This document shows positions 18,790-27,300 of a DNA stretch of 64,000 nucleotides, piece after piece. The stretch comes from Psychromonas aquimarina ATCC BAA-1526 (GTDB taxonomy: Bacteria; Pseudomonadota; Gammaproteobacteria; Enterobacterales; Psychromonadaceae). Under the pieces are notes generated by a model that was given only the letters and a program-made list of their open reading frames with translations, was not told the origin of the DNA and made no database searches. The stretch is taken from assembly GCF_000428725.1 (NCBI RefSeq), contig NZ_AUAM01000022.1, positions 22,944-86,943 on the forward strand. The letters are read 5' to 3'. The number at the start of each line of letters is the position of its first letter. Positions within the stretch are counted from its first letter, which is position 1. A program made the translations under genes and the position numbers.

Positions 18790-20460
18790 ATGCTTAATCA
18801 GTTAACCGTGCAACATTTTGCCATTGTTCAATTTTTGGAGCTGGAATTTCATAACGGTATGACAACCATTACCGGAGAAACCGGTGCTGGTAAATCAATA
18901 GCCATCGATGCGCTGGGCCTGTGTTTAGGCTCTCGGGCTGATGCCAATATGGTCAGAACCGGCACCGATAAAGCTGAAGTCAGCGCCAGATTTACGCTTA
19001 ATGATACCCCGCATGCGCAGAGCTGGCTTAAAAATAATGACCTTGAAGACAGTTTAAGTGCTAATAACGAGTGTTTATTACGCCGCATTATCACTAAAGA
19101 GGGACGCTCGCGTGCTTACATTAACGGTACCCCGGTGCCGCTTTCACAGTTAAAAAGTCTCGGACAGTTATTAGTTAATATTCATGGTCAGCACGCCCAC
19201 CAGAGTCTTTTAAAAAATGATATTCAGCTGTCTATTATTGATGAGTATGCAAGTCACCATGCGCTGCTGCAGAAAGTAAAAGATACTTACCAGGGCTGGC
19301 ACTTCTTAAATAAACAATTAAAACAGCAGCAGTTAAACCAGCAGGAGAAACAGGCCCGTAAACAGCTGCTTGAATACCAGATTGTTGAGCTTGATGAATT
19401 TGCATTAAGTGAGGACGAATTTCAGGCTATAGAGCAGGAGCACAAACGCTTAGCCAACAGCGGCTCTCTACTGGAAGCCTGCCAGGTAAGCTTGAATCAG
19501 TTAACTGAAGGCGAGGAAACTGATTCGCTGAGCTTACTGCGACGCAGTGTTACTCTGCTTGAGCCACAGATGGAAAACGATGACAATTTACAGAGCATTG
19601 TAACCAGCCTGCAGGAAGCCGTTATTCAAATAGAAGAAGCAAGTTACGAGCTGCGCCATTTCAGTGATAATTTAGAACTGGATCCGGAATACTTTCAGCA
19701 GCTGGAAACGCGCATGAGCGAAGCACTAGCACTTGCACGCAAGCATCAGGTACAGCCGGAAGTGCTTTATCAACATCATCAGAAGCTGGCCAAAGAGTAT
19801 AAACAGTTAAACAACAGTGAAGCTCAGATAGAGCAGCTCAGCCTGGATCTGCAGCAGGCCGAAGAGGATTACTTTAAGCATGCACAAAAACTCAGCCAAA
19901 GCCGTTTACGTTACAGTAAAGAGATCAGTAAAAAAGTAAGTGCAAGTATTCAAAAGCTAAATATGCAGGAAGGTCAGTTTCATGTGGCATTAACACAGAA
20001 CAGTTCTCTAAGCCCGCTTGGTATTGACAGTATTGAGTTCCAGGTTGCGACCAACGCGGGTCAGTCATTACAGGATTTGGGTAAAGTCGCATCCGGCGGC
20101 GAGTTATCACGGATCGGTCTGGCAATTCAGGTTATTATCAGCCAGCGGGTATCTACACCGACACTGATTTTTGATGAAGTAGATGTCGGTATCAGTGGTG
20201 CGACAGCTTCAGTGGTCGGCAAGCTGCTGCGAAGCCTTGGAGAAAATACACAGATATTCTGTGTAACCCATTTACCTCAGGTTGCCGGAAACGGCCATCA
20301 GCAGATGTTTGTTAATAAACACAGTGACGGCAAAACAACAAATACCACTATGTTGAAACTCAACAGCAAAGACCGTTTAAATGAGCTGGCACGTTTATTA
20401 GGCGGAGACAGCATCACAGAGCGTACTTTAGCCAATGCTCAGGAACTGCTTGTGCAGTAA
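18790..20460 (+). CDS. recN: DNA repair protein RecN (SMC-like ATPase)
   Basis: 556 residues from the ATG at 18790, which gives the family start MLNQLTVQHFAIV and has GAGG ten bases upstream; the in-frame ATG at 18781 touches that ribosome site and is less likely. Walker A is GETGAGKS (about 30-37), a central coiled coil spans roughly 150-380, and the signature VASGGELSRIGLAIQV precedes Walker B LIFDEVDVGISG (about 460). RecN holds broken DNA ends together during recombinational repair. SOS control is shown by two LexA boxes. The last 156 bases recur twice in tandem beyond the stop. Confidence 0.96.
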   Translation: MLNQLTVQHFAIVQFLELEFHNGMTTITGETGAGKSIAIDALGLCLGSRADANMVRTGTDKAEVSARFTLNDTPHAQSWLKNNDLEDSLSANNECLLRRIITKEGRSRAYINGTPVPLSQLKSLGQLLVNIHGQHAHQSLLKNDIQLSIIDEYASHHALLQKVKDTYQGWHFLNKQLKQQQLNQQEKQARKQLLEYQIVELDEFALSEDEFQAIEQEHKRLANSGSLLEACQVSLNQLTEGEETDSLSLLRRSVTLLEPQMENDDNLQSIVTSLQEAVIQIEEASYELRHFSDNLELDPEYFQQLETRMSEALALARKHQVQPEVLYQHHQKLAKEYKQLNNSEAQIEQLSLDLQQAEEDYFKHAQKLSQSRLRYSKEISKKVSASIQKLNMQEGQFHVALTQNSSLSPLGIDSIEFQVATNAGQSLQDLGKVASGGELSRIGLAIQVIISQRVSTPTLIFDEVDVGISGATASVVGKLLRSLGENTQIFCVTHLPQVAGNGHQQMFVNKHSDGKTTNTTMLKLNSKDRLNELARLLGGDSITERTLANAQELLVQ

Positions 20461-20771
20461 ATCAAAAAGGAAACGGAAGAACAACAAACACAGCTGACTA
20501 CAAATTTGTTAAAACTGAATAATAAAGATCGTTTAAATGAGCCGGCACGTTTATTAGGCGGAGACAGCATCACTGAGCGTACTTTAGCCAATGCTCAGGA
20601 GCTGCTTGTGCAGTAAATCAAAAAGCAACGGAAAAACAGCAAACACAGCTGACTACAAATTTGTTAAAACTGAATAGTAAAGATCGTTTAAATGAGCTGG
20701 CCCGTTTATTAGGCGGAGACAGCATCACTGAGCGTACTTTAGCCAATGCCCGGGAGCTACTTGTGCAGTAA
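20305..20771 (+). repeat. Tandem triplication of the recN 3' end (two copies beyond the stop)
   Basis: Unit 1 is the real gene end (20305-20460, 156 bases), unit 2 is 20461-20616 (156) and unit 3 is 20617-20771 (155). Each ends with codons for RTLANA(Q/R)ELLVQ and TAA. The last 90 or so bases of all three units are nearly identical. The first third of units 2 and 3 resembles each other (reads as [13 protein letters not shown] or close) but differs from unit 1 (VNKHSDGKTTNTT). Unit 3 has lost one base relative to unit 2. Neither extra copy has a start codon in a sensible context. Nothing further is seen at 20772-20903. Confidence 0.9.
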
Positions 20772-20903
20772 ACGGGAAATATAGTTTCACCTAGCATATC
20801 GACTAAAAAGTTGAGATAACTCAGCATTTAAGTTGCAGCATTCGTCTTTAGAGATAATATTTTTAGCATCTCTTATTTATAACAGTTCGAGGTTATTCGA
20901 CGA

Positions 20904-21989
20904 ATGTTAATCAATATTAGTAAAAAAGACAGTAATATCAGGGTGCTGCTGGGCACCCTGCTGGTCGCCGCCGGCTCCCATTTTCTGTGGTATCTGCTGA
21001 TTCCAGCAGGGTTAATGTTAATCCAGACTGGGTTATTATCAAAATGCCCTCTTACTCACCTTCTTCACCGAGAAACTCAAGAGGCAAAAGAACATCTCTT
21101 TGTTAATTTTCTGCCGAGATATAATCCGCAGCCGGTGTTTATTTTTAAATCAGACAGCCGGCTGGCATTTTCTAATAAACCAGCTAAAAAACTTTTCCCT
21201 GAAGTAGAAAAATTTCAAGACTTAATTAAAACAGACATCCGGCAGATCATAAATCAAGAGCTGATTCAGCGCAGCAAACTGACGCTGAATAACGGCAGTG
21301 TTTATTCATTAGTGATCCGAGGCTCAATTCAACTTGATGGTATCGTAGTATACGGCGCTGATATCACTGAAATTGTAGCGCTCAATCAGGAAATTATAGA
21401 AACGCAGAAAGAGATTGTTTACGCTATGGGTGAGATTGGCGAAACACGCTCGAAAGAGACTGGAGATCACGTCCGCCGTGTTGCAGAATATTCCGAATTA
21501 TTAGCCCTTCTTAGCGGTATTAATAAAGATGAAGCAGAGCTGATCAAACTTGCTTCGCCGATGCACGACATTGGTAAGGTCGGGATTCCAGATGCAGTGC
21601 TTAAGAAACCAGGAAAGCTTGATAAAAACGAATTCGAAATAATGAAAACACATGCAGAAATCGGATTTAACTTACTTAATCACTCCAGCCGTCCGGTATT
21701 AAAAACAGCCGCAGTTATTGCCTATCAGCACCATGAAAAATGGGACGGTTCCGGTTATCCGCAGCAGCTCACAGGCGAAAATATTCATATCTACGGACGC
21801 ATTACAGCAGTTGCCGATGTATTTGATGCATTAGGAAGCGCACGAGTTTACAAAGAAGCCTGGCCGCTGGATAAAATACTAGAATTATTTAAACAGCAGC
21901 GCGGCCTGCATTTCGATCCGCTGCTGGTTGACCTTTTATTAGAAAACTTACCCCTGTTTATCAAAATACAGGAAAAATATCCGAATTAA
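20904..21989 (+). CDS. HD-GYP c-di-GMP phosphodiesterase with YgaP-like membrane segment and PAS-like domain
   Basis: 361 residues. The N-terminus (about 10-55) has two hydrophobic stretches and a CP motif resembling the DUF2892/YgaP transmembrane domain. A PAS-like region follows (about 70-165). The HD-GYP domain (about 170-361) has SPMHDIGKVGIPD, YQHHEKWDGSGYP and ITAVADVFDAL, all the metal and substrate motifs expected of an active c-di-GMP phosphodiesterase. It is followed by a GGDEF gene on the same strand, so synthesis and degradation of c-di-GMP may be balanced by one transcription unit. Confidence 0.88.
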   Translation: MLINISKKDSNIRVLLGTLLVAAGSHFLWYLLIPAGLMLIQTGLLSKCPLTHLLHRETQEAKEHLFVNFLPRYNPQPVFIFKSDSRLAFSNKPAKKLFPEVEKFQDLIKTDIRQIINQELIQRSKLTLNNGSVYSLVIRGSIQLDGIVVYGADITEIVALNQEIIETQKEIVYAMGEIGETRSKETGDHVRRVAEYSELLALLSGINKDEAELIKLASPMHDIGKVGIPDAVLKKPGKLDKNEFEIMKTHAEIGFNLLNHSSRPVLKTAAVIAYQHHEKWDGSGYPQQLTGENIHIYGRITAVADVFDALGSARVYKEAWPLDKILELFKQQRGLHFDPLLVDLLLENLPLFIKIQEKYPN

Positions 21990-22074
21990 CCAACAGAATA
22001 TTGATTTAAATTTGTTCAATAGATCACAAAACAAATACTTATGTCGATTTTTTTTAAAAGCAGCCTATATTGTA

Positions 22075-23175
22075 ATGATCGTCAGCAGTTCAGGAGCTAC
22101 TTTGAATCAGATTAATTCCATAAAGTTCATCAACTCATTAGCTGAAATCACACGCTATCGAGACCCTAGAGTTATTGAACATAACTTATTAAAAACATTA
22201 TTGGAATTTGATGAAAACAGCAGTTTTCGTCTTTATCAGGTTATTTCATTACAGCCGGCTATCAGACTGGGGCTGTCAGCTTTCGCATCTCAGGATAATA
22301 TCGTCACCACCGAGGTTACCAAAAAACAACGCTTTTCCGAACATTTTCAGCAGGCAATTTTTGATGTTGTTGATAAAGGGGAAATAGTTTCCTTGAACCA
22401 GGAACACAATCATCTGCAGGGCCAGATCATCTACCCGGCTTTTAACGCTCATAACGAAATTTTTGCAGTATTAATCCAGACCAGTAAACACCGAAAAGAG
22501 GATCAAAGACGTCTGGTTCATGGTGTATTACAAATCTACTGCAATTATCTGGAACTTATTGCCGTCACTAATCGCGATAAGTTAACCGGTTTGTTAAATC
22601 GTGAAACCCTGGAATCTGAAATCACACGTTTATTAATTAAAAACAGAACCCCCTGCAAGGGCAGTACAAAACCCCATCTGCACGACAGACTGGATTTCAG
22701 GCACTATCACGGTGAGCAGAAAGACTGGTTGTGCGTACTTGATATTGACCATTTTAAAGATATCAACGACAACTACGGCCATATTTACGGAGATGAAATA
22801 TTAATACTCGTATCCCGCCTTCTGGAGCAGAGTGTCCGGGATATCGACAAAGTGTTTCGTTTCGGCGGTGAGGAGTTTGTTTTAATAGTCAAAGCAGCTG
22901 ACCAGCAGGATGCACTGTTAGCCTTTGAACGTATAAGGCAGGTAATAGAATCTCACCGCTATGCAAAAATTGAAAAACTGACGGTCAGTATCGGCGCTAA
23001 AGAGATCGCAGAACAAAATGATCCGCGCGAAGTTATTATTAAAGCTGATACGGCGTTATATTACGCAAAACATCACGGTAGAAATCAAGTACAGATCTAT
23101 GAAGCATTATTATCTGCCGGAGAAATATGCGAACAGACAGAGGACTTTGAAGAAGGAGGGGTAAATTTTTTCTGA
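22075..23175 (+). CDS. GGDEF diguanylate cyclase
   Basis: 366 residues from the ATG at 22075; an in-frame TTG at 22012 would add 21 residues, and neither start has a clear ribosome site. The first 160 residues form a GAF-like sensory region without membrane helices. The GGDEF domain follows (about 185-345) with RDIDKVFRFGGEEFVLI, showing both the active site and an upstream RxxD inhibition site. It should be a feedback-controlled cytoplasmic c-di-GMP synthase. It lies just after the HD-GYP gene. A short spacer of about 110 bases without a hairpin leads to lolB. Confidence 0.85.
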   Translation: MIVSSSGATLNQINSIKFINSLAEITRYRDPRVIEHNLLKTLLEFDENSSFRLYQVISLQPAIRLGLSAFASQDNIVTTEVTKKQRFSEHFQQAIFDVVDKGEIVSLNQEHNHLQGQIIYPAFNAHNEIFAVLIQTSKHRKEDQRRLVHGVLQIYCNYLELIAVTNRDKLTGLLNRETLESEITRLLIKNRTPCKGSTKPHLHDRLDFRHYHGEQKDWLCVLDIDHFKDINDNYGHIYGDEILILVSRLLEQSVRDIDKVFRFGGEEFVLIVKAADQQDALLAFERIRQVIESHRYAKIEKLTVSIGAKEIAEQNDPREVIIKADTALYYAKHHGRNQVQIYEALLSAGEICEQTEDFEEGGVNFF

Positions 23176-23284
23176 GTGTTTTGTGTAATCTCTTTACGGC
23201 CTGTTATTCCCAGCCCCTAAATTTTACTGTATTTTTTTCTGTTACTGGTTACTATTCTCTTTTCTCTTATTTGGTTTATAGTCC

Positions 23285-23887
23285 ATGAAAATACGTTTTT
23301 TCTTTTTCTGCTTTATATTCTTATTAGCTGGTTGTGCACAAATTCCAGCTGGTGACGCCCCGAAAAATGACTCCTGGTCTCAGCACCAGCAGCAGCTGCA
23401 GAATTTAAATAACTGGCAGTTAACCGGCAAGCTGGCTTTTATCACAGCGCAGGAGCGTGTCAGCCTGAACCTGTTCTGGCAGCAGTCTGACCAGGAGTTT
23501 CAAATCACTTTAACTAACTTTGTCGGATTAAGCGTTTTAGATGTAAAAAAAGATCAAAGCGAAACAAAAATTATATTTGACGGTAAAACCTATTATGGGG
23601 ACGATACAGAAACCCTGATTGAGCAGTTATCTGGTTTTGTTATACCTATTGATGTCCTGCAGCAGTGGATCAAAGGCAACCCGACAAATGCACTTTACCA
23701 GCTCAATGAAAATAACCAGTTATTAAGCTTAAACGGGCAGGACAAAAACAATATCAGCTGGTCAATTGATTATGCGGACTATAAAACCACAGAACACATT
23801 AACCTGCCGCACAAACTGCAGCTTAAACGCCCGGATTTACGTTTAAAGTTTGCCATCAGTAAATGGGTTGTCAGTGAGAGCCTATAA
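23285..23887 (+). CDS. lolB: Outer-membrane lipoprotein receptor LolB
   Basis: 200 residues with a lipoprotein signal ending LLAGC (Cys17). NNWQLTGKLAFITAQERVSLNL and FVGLSVLDV are characteristic of LolB, and the fold continues to the C-terminus. LolB accepts lipoproteins from LolA and inserts them into the outer membrane. In E. coli lolB is directly followed by ispE and prs; here about 8.3 kb separates lolB from ispE. Confidence 0.93.
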   Translation: MKIRFFFFCFIFLLAGCAQIPAGDAPKNDSWSQHQQQLQNLNNWQLTGKLAFITAQERVSLNLFWQQSDQEFQITLTNFVGLSVLDVKKDQSETKIIFDGKTYYGDDTETLIEQLSGFVIPIDVLQQWIKGNPTNALYQLNENNQLLSLNGQDKNNISWSIDYADYKTTEHINLPHKLQLKRPDLRLKFAISKWVVSESL

Positions 23888-24301
23888 TTCAAAAAAACAT
23901 GCCGGGCTGCCGGCATACATCACTATATTAGTGCAGCCGTAAACAGCCGTTTTCTATCCTGACTATCTGCCACGCTTAAGTCCGTTAAAAATTCACCACA
24001 TCCAGAAATTTCCCCCCGAACCAGCCATGAACGTATGCCTATATTATTTGTCTAAAAGAATAACTCATCGAGAACCAGACCAAGCGTCTATTTTGTGAAC
24101 ATCTGCGCATTATCTTCCGCCGACTAGTGTAGTATTTCAATGACACTCATTTTGTTTTTCAAATAGTTATGGTTTTAAGGTTTCAAGCTGAGATACGCGC
24201 CTAAACTTCCTGAACTGCCGGAAATTCATGGCGATTTGTATGTTGTTGGTCAGAGTCATCGACCGGTTAGCTTGCCTAATACATACAAGGAGAAATAGCT
24301 C
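23888..24301. other. Intergenic region between lolB and the PFOR-like gene
   Basis: A short G+C-rich hairpin (ATGCCGG / CCGGCAT, 23899-23916) lies right after lolB. From about 24180 to 24298 a frame without a start codon reads like coding sequence (for example APKLPELPEIHGDLYVVGQS) and ends at a TAG inside the ribosome-site region of the next gene. It may be a gene remnant, but this is weak. No FNR-like site was recognised. The PFOR-like gene has an AAGGAG ribosome site. Confidence 0.35.
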
Positions 24302-27300
24302 ATGTCTTTATTGTCCAAATCTGATAAACAACAAGATTTTCCGCAATACCCGGGGTTAGCAGCAGTTATTCATGGTAACGGCGCAGTTGCGCATGTTATG
24401 AATCATGTCTGCGGCGGCGTGATTGGTTATCCTATTACACCTTCGACAGAAATTTCTGAACTATATGAAGAATTCCGTGCACACGGCGGATGCAATGTCT
24501 GGGGCGTACACCCCTTTTTCTTTGAACCTGAAGGTGAGCACTCCGCACAAAGCGGTGCATTAGGGGCAGCATTAACCGGCGGGAAATACATTTCCAATGC
24601 TTCCTCCAGTCAAGGTATCCTCTACGCTTTAGAATCTCATTATGTTACGGTCGGCAAAAAGACCGCTGGATTTGTACTTCATGTTGCAGCTCGATCTGTT
24701 TCTCGTCATTCACTAAACGTTATGGCCGGCCATGATGATGTCTACGCCCTGCTCTCTGCTGGTTATACCACGTTATTTGCCAGCAACGCACAGGAGGCGG
24801 CTGATTTAGCGGCTATTTCTTATCGAGTCAGTGCCCTCTCCCTTATTCCTGTAGCTAATACAATGGACGGTTTTGCAACCAGCCACATTCAAAGTCAAGT
24901 TAAGCTGCCTGAGCCGGAAATGCTCAAGCAGTATCTCGGTGACCCCAGCGGTCGTATTGCCGCACCAACAGAAGCACAGCGAATGCTTTATGGAGCGAAA
25001 GGGCGAGTATGGCAGCTCAAGCAGTTTATAAACAAATATCAGGATCAGTTCTGGCCGGATAAGTGCAGGGAATTAAAAGACTATATTGAACAGAATTGTG
25101 AACCGTTAGAACAAGACAGTAACGGCGACCACCTTAGTGAAACCAGTGAGTTCGTTCCTGCACAGCTGCAGAACAAATGGCGTCGTACCTGGCTGAACGC
25201 CTATCAAAAAGACAGCCGTCAACGCGTGCCCGCTTTAGTTGATACACACAATCCAGGCTTAACCGGCGGCGTGCAGAATCAACCCGATTATCAAGCAGGT
25301 ATTGTCGATCATAGTACCCATTTTATGAGTGATGTGCCGCAGTTTATCGAACAGGCTATGAACGAGTATACGAAATTAACAGGCCGACAATACCAGCCTG
25401 TTATGGAATTTATGTGCAGTGATGCGCAGTACGTGCTGCTTGGTTTAGGCTCTGTTACTGATGATGCAGAAGCGGTTGCCGCTTATCTGCGCACCCGGGG
25501 TCATAAAGTGGGGGTGATTTCAATTAAACAGCTGCACCCGTTTCCTGAAGCGCAGTTAATTGAAAAACTAGCAGGTAAAAAATCGCTTACCATTCTTGAA
25601 CGCTGTGATGAAACGCGCCTTACGGAACGAGTCTCGCGTGCTTTATTTAAGGCGGCAGAAAATGCTGCCTGCCTTCGTCACAAAGGCATTATGCCGCTCA
25701 CTAATCCGCCTCAGATCAATACCGGTATCTTTGGATTAGGCGGCCATGATCTGCAGCCTTGTCATCTGATTGCAGCATTTGAAAATATGTCTGCACAAAA
25801 CAGTAAACCTTTCTTTTATTTAGGCAGTCAGTTCTTTGAATATCAAGCATCGGGAGAGTTAGACGATACCCAGCAGCGCCTGCGTCAAGCCTACCCGGAT
25901 ACTGAGCTGATGGCGTTAGAAACCGGTGAAAACCCGAACCTGCTGCCGCAAAGCGCAATGCGCATTCGTTTCCACTCCGTCGGTGGTTACGGCACCATTG
26001 CAACGGGTAAACTGCTCACCGACATTCTCGCTGGTGCACTGGGTTTACATTCTAAATCGATGCCTAAATACGGTTCAGAAAAAAGCGGCGCGCCGACTAA
26101 TTTTTTCATAACACTGTCACCTGAGCCTATCAAAATCACCAACGCCGAACTGCAGCAGATTGAGGTTGTTTTGTCACCGGATCACAAGGTGTTCATGCAT
26201 ACCAACCCGCTCGCAGGGCTCACAGAAAACGGCACCTTTATTCTGCAGAGCCACCATACACCCGAGCAGGTATGGCAGGAACTGCCGCAAAGCGCCCGCA
26301 GCTATATACGTGAGAAAAAGATTAATTTCTATGTTGTTGATGCTTTTGAAGTTGCCCGTAAGCATGCACCGGCGCCTGACTTAGAAATTAGAATGATGGG
26401 CATTGCCTTTATCGGCGCCCTGTGTGGTCATGCGAAACAGGTGACTAATGGTGCCGATCCGCAGCAGATGCTGGAACGTATTGAACGGCAGATTAATAAG
26501 AAATTTGGAGCAAAAGGTGAAAAAATCGTTGCCGGTAATATGGCGGTAATTCATGACGGCGTGCAGGCAACACAAGCTGTATGTTACGCCGACTTCACTG
26601 ATAATGACACAAGCGGCGAAACAGTACAGAAACAGCACAATAAAACCAGCAGCGCCAGCTGCGGCTTATTCGACCAGGCTTACTTTGATAATATTGCCGG
26701 TAAAAACTACGCCGACGGCAGCATCAGCGAAGCCCCAGTCATTCCAGGCTCAGGCATGTTTCTACCGCCCGCCAGTGCGGTAACTAAAAATAAAGGCTTG
26801 TTCCGTTTAAATGTCCCCGTATTCAATCCGGATAAATGTACCGGCTGCATGGAGTGTACAATTGCCTGTCCAGACGGTGCAATTCCTAATGCAGTGCATG
26901 AACTGCACGATATATTAAACATTGCAGTCGACAAACTTGGTCTGCCGCCGGCACAGCTTGAACATATCAAGGCGCAGGTTCCCCTTCTTTGTGATGCGGT
27001 TCGTCAGCAATACCGCAGTACAGCTAAAGGAGAAACAGCACTTTTACATGAACTTATGGCAAGAGTTATTGATAACATGTCATTCAATAACCAGGCACTG
27101 AAGCAGCATTTAAGCAGTGTCTGTGCAATGCTTGAAAATATGCCGCTAAGCCGTACTAAGCCTTTTTTTGACGCCATGGAAAATGCACTGCCGGGTTCAG
27201 GCGGGCTGTTCAGCGTTGCTGTCGATCCGGACAAATGCAGCGGCTGTATGGAATGTGTCGAGGTTTGTGGTCCTAACGCACTTGAAAAAGTACGTCAAAG

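Noticed and set aside
20618..20827. 69-residue minus-strand ORF
   Set aside because: It is the reverse of recN repeat unit 3 and carries no ribosome site or recognisable sequence.
27004..27234. Minus-strand ORFs within the PFOR/Nfn-like genes
   Set aside because: They are antisense shadows of strongly coding sequence with clear domains on the plus strand.
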